This document shows, in pieces, positions 45,179-55,498 of a stretch of 64,000 nucleotides of DNA (its first letter is position 1; each line of letters opens with the position of its first letter). The notes beneath the pieces were generated by a model that was not told where the DNA came from, did no database searches, and saw only the letters and a program-made list of their open reading frames with translations. Source of the DNA: Anaspis maculata (taxonomy: Eukaryota; Arthropoda; Insecta; Coleoptera; Scraptiidae). The translations under genes and the position numbers were made by a program. Where the stretch lies: the NCBI GenBank assembly GCA_949128115.1, contig OX421968.1, positions 4,774,001 to 4,838,000 of the forward strand, given 5' to 3'.

Positions 45179-46309
45179 TATGACAAGCGAATATGCCTCA
45201 TGGGCATGAGGCTCAGTAGCGCACTTCCTTTTTGAAGGATTATAGGACGCAAGATGTTGATTAGGGTTCTATCGTTATTTGGGAAAAAATTCCAATATGG
45301 CGACCAAACTAGCGGCAAAATCATGAAACTCGGCTTGAAAATCAGAATGATCGTACTAAACAAGGGTAAGTTCGAAGTTTCATGAAAATCGTTCCGGTAA
45401 TGAGAGATTTCAGTATGGCGGCCAAGATGGCGGCGGAATTATTAAGCCAATCTGCTTATTTGGTCCTTGAGGATCTAAGCTATCCATCGGATAAAGTTCA
45501 AGGGTTGTAGCTTCATTCCCAGTCGGTGCACAGGACTTTTTTTGATGATAATAATGATAACTATGCATGGATAACAAAAACAGTTCCCATTGGCCACCCT
45601 TGAAGACATCAGCTATCCATCGAAAAAAGTTCCAAGGCTCTTGCTTCGATCCTCCCCGCTAACATCAGACATTTTTTAAGTCCTTTTAATGTAATACATA
45701 CGCAAAAAGTTGACGTTTCCTAGAAATCAGTATCTTATTTCTGAAATTTAAACAAACATTACAGTTCCTGCGGTAATAATCTTGCAATTGATGCGCCATA
45801 AAGAAAACATCAAAAATTAAAAGAAAGAAACCGGCCATATGAGCGTCATTATCTTACTCTATGCGACTATGCGCTACCAAAACACGCACACGTCCGTAGT
45901 GAGTCGTACAGCTTTTCAATTGCGCCGAGCCGTAGCTTTGCGGTCGTTTTCAAAAATTAATAACTTATAGTTCGGGGCTCGGGAGTCGTATCGAAGTGGA
46001 GATTTTTCAAAAAAAGTTCAAATTCTTTTCTAAATATAACCCCGCACATGTGTATTTCCATATAGGATACGTACTTATGCGCATGTCCTAATTTCTTATA
46101 TTCAAATGTGAAATTCAGCAATAATTTCGCGACGCCGCCGTACACTCAAATGTTATTATTGTAATTGTTTATCGTTATTTCGGCAAGCTTTTTCTTGGTT
46201 CGTGTACCAAGTTACTCATATTTGAGTTGAAATTTTCTTGTCAAGCATTCCATCCCATTCAGAGAAGAAGATTCCCAAACCCAGCAAACAACGAATAATC
46301 ATTTATGCT

Positions 46310-46885
46310 TGCACTACCTATATTAAATGCGTTGTTTTACGACCTCAAAACAGGGCCTAAAGTGACTCTTTTTAGCCCTTGGGCAAAAAAGTCGTCATGG
46401 CAACGAGCGCTCTTCGAAATTTGATCCGTCAGAGGAGACGTCACCTTCTATTTTGACGTAACTACTTGATGCGATGCAAAATCGTCAGGAACACGAAAGA
46501 CTACAAGAACAACAAAATTAGTACGTTTACCAAAACCAATAAATACCTGTTTTATGCTAATAAGCGATGGGGCCCCGGTAGCTACGTGTTCAAGATAGGT
46601 GATAGGATGTCAAGCTGCTTTCGAAGCACAGCCTACCCCGATTCCGAATTTTGCTGATCGCATGGTAGATCGTGCGACGTACCGTACAACCAAGTAATCA
46701 GCGCTGCCATGACAATTTTTCAACGACTCAATAACTCGAAATCTTCAGTCTTGCACCTTGGGCTAAAGTGCGTTTTTTCCCCTTGTGCTTGCTTCCCTCG
46801 GCCTCTGGCCTCGGTCGCAATCTCGCACAGCGGGGAAAAAAGTGGCACTTTATGCCCATGGTACATAAATAACTATTGCGGCCGA
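46310..46885. other. Unidentified insertion in HelA-2
   Basis: Type A elements read from ...aacgaat-atca-ttt straight into gcggccgagccg. Here about 580 bp separate these points. The insert has repeated phrases such as gggcctaaagtgactctttt near 46350 and gggctaaagtgcgtttttt near 46760, with an inverse ggggaaaaaagtggcacttta near 46830. Family not recognised. Confidence 0.45.
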
Positions 46886-46910
46886 GCCGCAGCTTCGGAG
46901 TCATTTTCAA

Positions 46911-48950
46911 CAAGCGAATATGCCTCATGGGCATGAGGCTCAGTAGCGCACTTCCTTTTTTGAAGGATTAGTGAACGCAAGATGTTAAGTAACTAGGGTT
47001 CTACTCTACCGTTATTTGGGCAAACAATTTCAATATGGCGGCCAAAATTTCGGCAGAATAATGAAATTCGGCTTGAAAATCAGAATGATCGTACTAGACA
47101 AGGGTAAGTTCCAAGTTTCATGGAAATCGTTTCACTAATTAGAGATTTCAATATGACGGCCAAGATGGCGGCGAAATCATGAATCTTAGCTTGAAAATAA
47201 GAATGATCATCCGAGACAAGGGTAACTTTCAAGTTTCATGAAAATCCTTCCACTTATAAGAGATTTCAATATGGCGGCGGAATCATGAAATTTGGCTAGA
47301 AAATAAAAATGATCATACGAGACAAAGGTCAGCTCCAAGTTTCATGAAAATTGTGACACTAATAAGAAATTTCAATATGGCAGCCAAGATGGCGACAGAA
47401 TCATGAAATTCAGCTTAAAAATGAGAATGATCGTACTAGACAAGGATAAGTTTCAAGTTACATGACAATCGTTCCACTAATAAGAGATTTCAATATGGCA
47501 GTCAAGATGGCGGCGGAATTATGAAAGCCAATCTGCCTATTTGGTCCTTGAGGACCTAAGCTATCCATCGGATGAAGTTCAATTTTTAAGGGCTGTAGCT
47601 TTATTTCCCGAAGAGAAATTCAACTTCTTCGAAGTGCACAGGAGATCTCTGTTTTTTGATAATAATGATAACGATGTATGGATAACAAAAATAGTGCCCA
47701 TTGGCCACCCTTGGGGACATCAGCTATCCATCGGAAAAAGTTCCAAGGCTCTTGCTTCAATTCTCGAGAAGGAGTACATACAGCATCCTAGTTTCTACAC
47801 GGACAGACAGACAGACAGACGAACCGGCCACATAAGCGTCATTCTGTTACTTATAAAAGAATGTTTTCCAACTGATTTCGACCTCCTGAACACGAATATC
47901 AGGTTTATTTTTGAATCGGAACAATTCTTTTTTATCGAAAAACCGAAAAAATGGTCGTCTGTCACACGATTTTTAGTGATACCTACCTACTTTTTTTTTT
48001 TTGTTATTGGGCGAACATGTTTCATAGTTTGAGTGCCATTATCCTTCAGGTACTTAGTAACGCCTGTTTCAAAATGTTGAATAGTGTTAATAGCACGTCT
48101 GATCTTAAATTTGTAGGAACCCGTATATGCGCCGAGCCGTAGTTTTGCGGTCGTTTTCAAAAATTCATAACAATTGACCCGAAGGTCGTATCGAGGTGGA
48201 GTTTTTGTCAAAAGAAAGTTCAAATTGTTCTCTAAATATAATCCTATATATGTAGTAATGTATCTTCATAAAAACATGTAGCTACCCGCATATCGTAACT
48301 TTCAACATCTAACTGCAAATTTCAGCACTTAATCGGCGAAGCAGCCTTACAGCAAAATGTTATTATTGTAATTGTTTATGATTATTTTGGATAGATTTTT
48401 TTTTGGTTCGCGTACCAAGGCCATGAGCTACCCATTCAAGTTGAAATATTTTCTGTATTGGATTCCGTTTTGTTCGGAGAAAAGGATATCAAGCACCAGC
48501 AAGCAACGAATGATCTTTTGCGGCCGAGCCGTAGCTTCGGAGTCATTTTCAAAAATTTATAACTATTGACTGGTACCTCGCACCGATGTGGAATTTTCAG
48601 TAAAATTAAGTTCAAATTCTCCTCTAAATATAACTCCGCATATGTATTATTGTGAAATGATAAAAACGGGTACTTGATCGCATGTGATAACTTTCGAGAA
48701 CAGGCCGGCTCCTCAAATGCATCATTCAACGGCAATGCCGCGTCACACTAATTTGCTATTATTGTAACTGTTTATCATTATTTCGTCGAGATTTTTCTTG
48801 GTTCGGGATACAAGGTCATGAGCTACCCATTGGAGTGAATTTTTTTTGCGAAAACCTTATCGTCTAGGACTAGATGCTGTGACGGACGGACGGACGGACG
48901 GACGGACAAAGCGAGGACAATAGCGCCTTCCCGTTTGGAAAAGTGCGCTA
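46911..48950 (-). mobile_element. HelA-3: Helentron-like element, full length
   Basis: Hairpin end CAAGCGAATATGCC at 46911 and the 5' end (gaaaaGTGCGCT at the right) near 48950. Type A layout throughout: roughly 120-bp repeats with AAGATGGCGGC motifs, a GACA array near 47803-47819 and a 6.75-unit GACG array near 48881-48907. It interrupts HelA-2 after cggagtcattttcaa. Confidence 0.8.
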
Positions 48951-49378
48951 AACATCAACAAGATGGTGGGGCAATCATAAAATTTGGCTTGAAAATAAGA
49001 ATGATCGTACTAGACAAGGGGGAGTTTCAAGTTTCATGACAATCGTTCCACTAATAAGAAATTTCAATATGGCAGCCAAGATGGCGGCCGAATTATGAAA
49101 GCCAACCTACCTATTTGGTCCTTGAGGACCTAAGCTATCCACCGGATAAAGTTCAATCTTCAACGGCTGTAGCTTTATTTCCCGAGGAGAAGTTCAACTT
49201 CATCGAAGTGCCCAGGAGATCTCTGTTTTTTGAGAATAATGATAACGATGTATGGATAACAAAAATAGTGCCCATTGGCCACCCTTGGAGACATCAGCTA
49301 TTAATCGGAAAAAAGTTCCAAGACTCTTGTTTCAATTCTCGAGAAGGAGTACAGCGTCTTAATTTCTGCACGGACTCG

Positions 49379-49413
<35 letters not shown>

Positions 49414-50319
49414 CGGCCACATAAGCGTCATTCTGTTACTTATATAAAAAAATGTGCTCCAACTGATTTCGACCTCCTGAACACGAATATCGGGTTCACT
49501 TTTGAATTGGAACATTTCTTTTTTATCGAAAAACCGAAACAAGCGAATATGCCTCATGGGCATGAGGCTCAGTAGCGCACTTCTTTTTTGGAGGATTAGT
49601 GAACGCAAGATGTTAAGTGATTAGGGTTCTACCGTCTTGGGCAAAAAATTGCAATATGGCGGCCAAAACATCGACAGAATCATGAAATTCGGCTTGAAAA
49701 TCAAAATGATCGTACTAGACAAGGGTAAGTTCCAAGTTTCATGAAAATCGTTCCACTAACAAGAGATTTCAATATGGCAGCCAAGATGGCGGCAGAATTA
49801 TGAAACTCAGCTTGAAAATAGGAATGATCGTACGAGACAAGCGTAACTCTCAAGTTTCATGAAAATCCTTCCACTTATAAGAGATTTCAATATGGCGGCC
49901 AAGATGGTGGGGCAATCATGAAATTTGGCTTGAAAATAAGAATGATCGTACTAGACAAGGGTAAGTTTCAAGTTTCATGACAATCGTTCCACTAATAAGA
50001 AATTTCAATATGGCAGCCAAGATGGCGGCCGAATTATGAAAGCCAACCTGCCTATTTGGTCCTTGAGGACCTAAGCTATCCACCGGATAAAGTTCAATCT
50101 TCAAGGGCTGTAGCTTTATTTCCCGAGGAGAAGTTCAACTTCATCGAAGTGCACAGGAGATCTCTGTTTTTTGAGAATAATGATAACGATGTATGGATAA
50201 CAAAAATAGTGCCCATTGGCCACCCTTGGGGACATCAGCTATTAATCGGAAAAAAGTTCCAAGACTCTTGTTTCAATTCTCGAGAAGGAGTACAGCGTCT
50301 CAATTTCTGCACGGACTCG

Positions 50320-50350
<31 letters not shown>

Positions 50351-51099
50351 CGGCCACATAAGCGTCATTCTGTTACTTATATAAAAAAATGTTCTCCAAC
50401 TGATTTCGACCTCCTGAACACTAATATCGGGTTCACTTTTGAATTGGAACATTTCTTTTTTATCGAAAAACCGAAAAAATGGTAGCCTTGTAACATGATT
50501 TTTAGTGATACCTACCTACTTTTTTTTTGTTATTGAGCGAACATCTTTCGTAATTTGAGTGCCATTATCCTTCAGGTACCTAGTATTGACTATTTCAAAA
50601 TGTTCAATTACTATTTCGGCACGTCTGATTTTAAATTTGTAGGGTCGTGTAATATGCGCCGAGCCGTGGCTTTGCGGTCGTTTTCAAAAATTGATAACAA
50701 TTGACCCAACGGTCGGATCGAAGTGGGGTTTTTGTCAAAAGAAAGTTCAAATTGTTCTCTAAATATAATGCCGTACATGCAGTGATGTATTTCATTAAGA
50801 AATTGTAGTTGCCTGCATATCGCAACTTTCTACATCTTACCGCGAATGCCAGCACTTGATCGGCGAAGCCGCCCTACACCAAAATGTTATTTTTGTAATT
50901 GTTCATGATTATTTCGGCAAAATTTTTCTTGATTCGCGTACCAAGGCCATGAGCTACCCATTCGAGTTGAAATATTTTCTGTATTGAATTTCGTTTTGTT
51001 CGGAGGAAAGAATATCAAGCACCAGCAAGCAACGAATAAATCATTTGCGACCGATCCGTAGTTTCGGAGTCATTTTCAAAAATTAATAACTACTAATCG

Positions 51100-52513
51100 G
51101 CAATCAATCAATCAATCATATTTATTGCTCAAAAGAATAATACATATTCTTATAGCAAGGAGTACCGCTTGCTGTGTATAATATAAGAAAAAGAAAAAAT
51201 TAACAACATTTCAAAAATAGGTTCTCGTATGTTCACAAAAAAGTAAGTAGAAAAAAAAAGTAGGTATAATACTCTTGAACAAATAAGTGGTGTTAATGTG
51301 GCAAAAGTCAAACAGAGTGAAGTGCAGCTAATAATTAAGTTAAAAGTCAGGTTTAGTCATTTGTGTCAACTTCAGAGTTGGGTACAAATTCAACTTGTCA
51401 AAAGAATAAATCGAGGAATAAATAAATTGTCAAAAGCCGATGGTAGATCTTTGGAAAAAAACCGCTGTTATCCAAGTATCATTTCTTTAGGGCTGATGGT
51501 TTTTTCGTTTCGATTTTCTTGTCAGGATTGGCCATCATATGATAGTATGAATGTTGATTCGATGACTTAATTTTCTCTTCTTTCGGGTGTATGTATTTTT
51601 CAGCAGCAACAATTGCTGGCTCTCCTTGTACATATTTAATTGTGAGGCCAGATTCTCCACTTGCAGATCGGGTATTCAGTTCTTCGCGCAACTCGTTCAG
51701 ATTTCTTGCCTGTTGTGGGGTTAAATCGTCTTTGATTTTAATCGCCGGAAAGTTACTTTTTTCGATATTTCTCGTCGCCTTTAGAACAGTCATCTTCTCA
51801 CTTTTTGAACTAAGCTTCAGTTTGATAAGTCTTGGCTTCTCCTTATTACTGCCACTGCCGATTCTTCGTGCTGATACTATTGTAGTTTTGATTGAGGGTT
51901 GTAGACTTTTCAAAATTTGGGTAGTTCTAAAAAGGGTGTCTTCGTCTCCGTTTGGCTGCTCGGGAAGTCCTATTAAGATCAGGTTATTTTCCCTATCCAA
52001 CCTGTTCCGGAATTCAGCGTACGATGTTCTCTTCTCCAGCAAGTTCACTCTTTCCGACAAATTGTGGTACTCTTGGCGTAGTTCATTTATTTCAGTTTTG
52101 CAATCGGTAATCTGTTTGGTGTGCAATGTTAACAGTTTGTTGGCTTCTTCAATTGACTGGCTACATTGATTTATTGATACTGATATCAAAGCGAGCTGCT
52201 CCATCATGGCCTGGAAGTGGGTACTTTTCAGGGGGCCTTCTTGGTCAGCGCAAAGCGAGCAGGTCCAGGTGGTCCCCGGCACTGAGTTTGACGAATTTCG
52301 GGCGAGACATGTAATGTGAAAAGGACGTAGGCATATCTTGCATCGAGCGTCATCATCTTTTGTAGATCTTTTGCAAGCAGAACATATGATAATTGAAGGC
52401 ATCGTTGTACGTATTAAATTCATTCGTTTTTATAACGGTACACTTTATCACACCAAGAAAAACAGGAGCTCACAAAAACACGTGTGGTCGGTATCGTTTC
52501 TTCAAGCGGACTC
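51100..52513 (-). mobile_element. ORF1-only (half-LINE) retroelement with target duplication
   Basis: Flanked by actaatcg at 51092-51099 and 52514-52521, inside type A sequence that is otherwise continuous (actaatcggcacctcgcacc in other copies). On the minus strand it has a 90-base leader, an open ORF1, a 3' region and the tail AATAAATATGATTGATTG, a GATT-type tail as in CR1/L2-group LINEs. There is no ORF2 and no internal RT fragment; total length 1414 bp. Confidence 0.8.
51479..52423 (-). CDS. LINE ORF1-type protein: PHD finger, coiled coil, RRM-like
   Basis: 314 residues without stops. Residues about 14-58 have CSAC, CKIC, HITC and CSLC pairs in the spacing of a C4HC3 PHD finger. Residues about 85-140 form a coiled coil (TEINELRQEYHNLSERVNLL), followed by EFRNRLDRENNLILIGLPE, the start of an RRM-like domain as in ORF1 proteins of L1/CR1-type elements, then a basic region DDLTPQQARNLNELREEL. 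Such proteins bind RNA as trimers. With no ORF2 beside it, it could only act for its own RNA by borrowing an RT. The start was taken as the first ATG, 90 bases from the element's 5' end; a second ATG (MPSII) is seven codons on. Confidence 0.85.
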   Translation of the reverse strand: MNLIRTTMPSIIICSACKRSTKDDDARCKICLRPFHITCLARNSSNSVPGTTWTCSLCADQEGPLKSTHFQAMMEQLALISVSINQCSQSIEEANKLLTLHTKQITDCKTEINELRQEYHNLSERVNLLEKRTSYAEFRNRLDRENNLILIGLPEQPNGDEDTLFRTTQILKSLQPSIKTTIVSARRIGSGSNKEKPRLIKLKLSSKSEKMTVLKATRNIEKSNFPAIKIKDDLTPQQARNLNELREELNTRSASGESGLTIKYVQGEPAIVAAEKYIHPKEEKIKSSNQHSYYHMMANPDKKIETKKPSALKK

Positions 52514-54304
52514 ACTAATCGACACCTCGCACCGATGTGAAATTTTCATTAAAATAAAGTTCAAATCATTCTCTAAATATAACTCCGCATATGTATAATG
52601 GTAAAATGATAAGATCGGGTACTTCCTCGCATGTGATAACTTTCGAGATCAGGCCGGCTTCTGAAATGCAGCATTCAACGGCGATGCCGCGTCACACTAA
52701 ATTGTTATTATTGTCATTGTTTATTATTATTTCGTCAAAATTTTTCTTGGTTCGGGATACAAGGTCATGAGCTACCCAATGGAGTAAAAATTTTTCGCAA
52801 AAACCTTTTCGTCTAGGACTAGATGCTGTGACGGACGGACGGACGGACGGACGGACGGACAAAGCGAGGACAAAAGCGCCTTCCCGTTTGGAGAAGTGCG
52901 CTAAAAATGGTAGCCTTGTCACATGATTTTTAGTGATACCTACCTACTTTTTTTTTTGTTATTGAGCGAACATGTTTCGTAATTTGAGTGCCATTATCCT
53001 TCAGGTACCTAGTATTGGCTATTTCAAAATGTTCAATTACTATTTCGGCACGTCTGATTTTAAATTTGTAGGGTCGTGTAATATGCGCCGAGCCGTGGCT
53101 TTGCGGCCGTTTTCAAAAATCGATAACAATTGACCTAACGGTCGGATCGAAGTGGGGTTTTTGTCAAAAGAAAGTTCAAATTGTTCTTCAAATATAATGC
53201 CGTACATGCAGTGATGTATTTCATTAAGAAATTGTAGTTGTCTGCATATCGCAACTTTCTACATCTTACCGCGAATGCCAGCACTTGATCGGCGAAGCCG
53301 CCCTACACCAAAATGTTATTTTTGTAATTGTTCATGATTATTTCGGCAAAATTTTTCTTGATTCGCGTACCAAGGCCATGAGCTACCCATTCGAGTTGAA
53401 ATATTTTCTGTATTGAATTTCGTTTTGTTCGGAGGAAAGGATATCAAGCACCAGCAAGCAACGAATAAATCATTTGCGGCCGAGCCGTAGTTTCGGAGTC
53501 ATGTTCAAAAATTAATAACTACTAATCGGCACCTCGCACCGATGTGAAATTTTCATTAAAATAAAGTTCAAATCATTCTCTAAATATAACTCCGCATATG
53601 TATTATGGTAAAATGATAAGATCGGGTACTTCCTCGCATGTGATAACTTTCGAGATCAGGCCGGCTTCTGAAATGCAGCATTCAACGGCGATGCCGCGTC
53701 ACACTAAATTGTTATTATTGTCATTGTTTATTATTATTTCGTCAAGATTCTTCTTGGTTCGGGATACAAGGTCATGAGCTACCCAATGGAGTAAAAATTT
53801 TTCGCAAAAACCTTTTCGTCTAGGACTAGATGCTGTGACGGACGGACGGACGGACGGACGGACAAAGCGAGGACAAAAGCGCCTTCCCGTTTGGAGAAGT
53901 GCGCTAAAAATTCATAAGTAGGTACTGACCCGTACCTCGCACCGATGTGGAATTTTTGTTGAAACGAAGTTCAAATTCTCCTTTAGATATAACTCCGCAT
54001 ATGTATTATTGTGAAATGAAAAGAACGGGTACTTGATCGCATGAGATAACTTTCGAGATCAGGCCGGCTTCTGAAATGCAGCATTCAACGGCAATGCCGC
54101 GTCACACTAATTTGTTATTATTGTAATTGTTTATCATTATTTCGTCGAGATTTTTCTTGGTTCGGGATACAAGGTCATGAGCTACCCATTGGAGTGAAAA
54201 TTTTTCGCAAAAACCTTTTCGTCTAGGACTAGATGCTGTGACGGACGGACGGACGGACGGACAAAGCGAGGACAAAAGCGCCTTCCCGTTTGGAGAAGTG
54301 CGCT

Positions 54305-54808
54305 AAAAAGGATGGACTTCTTGTATGCAGTGGCGAGTGTGCACGATCTGAATGCATCTGAAAAGAGGCTTCAGAATGTGGAAAGTGAGAGTACGCTTCT
54401 CTATCACCTCAAAAAGAGTACCTGTACTCTTTAAAGAGTACGGTTGGTAAGCCTATCTCAGGGTTACAAAGTTACAGAAGCTAAGCCGTTTAGACCAAGA
54501 ATCAGGGTAGTCGGAATGTCCGAAGATATAGGTAAGGAAGCAGTTTGTCCATATCTGCTAAAGCTCAACAGTGATGTAATTTCTCCTGATTCTGTGCTTG
54601 AGATAGTGAATTTTTCAGCGGAAGAATTCTAAAATTTTTCAGGCTACAGTAGGTGTTGATTTGTGTTCTTATAGGTTTGTTGGTTGGTTTTGACAGTTGT
54701 GCTGTGTATGATGCATTTTCTTTGATGCGTTGTTACAAATGTAACGGATTCAATCATTCTGCTGGAGAGTGTAAGGGCGTACTTTCTTGTCCCAGGTGCA
54801 CTGGTAAA
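54305..54808 (+). pseudogene. LINE-H ORF1 middle part with zinc knuckles
   Basis: Broken frames give DGLLVCSGECARSE, then after stops AKPFRPRIRVVGMSEDIGK (a conserved block of LINE Gag-like proteins), and CYKCNGFNHSAGEC followed by CPRCTGK. The last knuckle is cut by the R1-clade insertion at 54809 and resumes at 58717. Confidence 0.7.
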
Positions 54809-55498
54809 TACGTCGGAGTCGAAACGGATACGGTACGGAGGACCAGAAATGGAAACCTCCTAGTCCGATTGCGCAAGGGTGATAAAGCGGAGACCCTGGC
54901 AAAGGAGATCAAGCGGAACATCGGTGACGTGAAGCTCCGGGTGGCGAGGGGCCGACTGACGGTCACCATCCGGGACATCGATACGACGGCAACTGATGAG
55001 GAGATCGGGACGGCGGTGGCTGAAGCTCTTGGAAACAAAGAACAGAGCCACGAAGTCAGAAACGTGAGGGTGGTGCAGGACGGCACACGGGTTGCCACTG
55101 TCGAGATGGACAAGACGGCAGCTAAAGAACTGCTGCGAGTTGGACGTTTGAAAATCGGGTGGAGCCGCTGCAGGATCGCCGAAAGAGCCCGGCCCTCCCG
55201 GTGCTTCAGGTGCTGGAGAGACGGACACCAGGCAAGAGATTGCCAGGGAAGCGACCGCTCGGCGCTGTGTCACAACTGCTGCAAGTCCGGACATTCTGCA
55301 GCCAATTGTTCAAGCCAACCGTGGTGCCCCTGGTGCGAAAGCAACAGCCATCGCGCCGCTTACAGGGGATGCAAAGCTCTCGCTAAAAGCTCCCCCACAA
55401 AAGAGAGCGCAACGACACGAAGGAACTCCGATAGCAGCGACGCGGACACGGACATTGGCGAATTTGCCCCATCCGTGAACTCGAACAATGGCGATTAA
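54809..55498 (+). CDS. R1-clade ORF1, C-terminal part (5' truncated)
   Basis: The frame is open from the first base of the element. It has an RNA-binding-like region (VRLRKGDKAETLAKEIK, TVTIRDIDTTATDEEI) and three zinc knuckles: CFRCWRDGHQARDC, CHNCCKSGHSAANC and CPWCESNSHRAAYRGC. It ends NNGD with TAA overlapping the ORF2 start by 11 bases (ATGGCGATTAA). The upstream LINE-H frame is fused to it without a stop, giving an open frame from 54653 of about 281 codons. Composition is GC-richer than the surroundings. Confidence 0.85.
   Translation, partial: YVGVETDTVRRTRNGNLLVRLRKGDKAETLAKEIKRNIGDVKLRVARGRLTVTIRDIDTTATDEEIGTAVAEALGNKEQSHEVRNVRVVQDGTRVATVEMDKTAAKELLRVGRLKIGWSRCRIAERARPSRCFRCWRDGHQARDCQGSDRSALCHNCCKSGHSAANCSSQPWCPWCESNSHRAAYRGCKALAKSSPTKESATTRRNSDSSDADTDIGEFAPSVNSNNGD

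Larger units (their letters stand above)
49540..52902 (-). mobile_element. HelA-5: Helentron-like element containing an ORF1-only retroelement
   Basis: Hairpin end at 49540, 5' end at 52902. Outside the insert at 51100-52513 it is nearly identical to HelA-1, with a 7.75-unit GACG array at 52830-52860. It lies inside HelA-4 and is therefore among the youngest A copies. Confidence 0.82.
48956..53905 (-). mobile_element. HelA-4: Helentron-like element, 3' end lost, contains HelA-5
   Basis: Own sequence is 48956-49539 and 52903-53905. The two parts join smoothly at cgaaaaaccgaaa/aatggtagccttg when compared with HelA-1 around 2945. The 3' hairpin end (about 360 bp in HelA-1) is missing. Its GACG array at 53837-53863 has 6.75 units. 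Confidence 0.78.
45184..54304 (-). mobile_element. HelA-2: Helentron-like element containing three others
   Basis: 3' hairpin end at 45184 and 5' end AGCGCACTTC (minus strand) at 54304. Own sequence is 45184-46910 and about 53906-54304; HelA-3 and HelA-4 lie between. It is the most diverged of the internal copies, its GTCC array has 5.75 units, and its left half is interrupted near 46310-46885. It sits in LINE-H ORF1. Confidence 0.75.
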
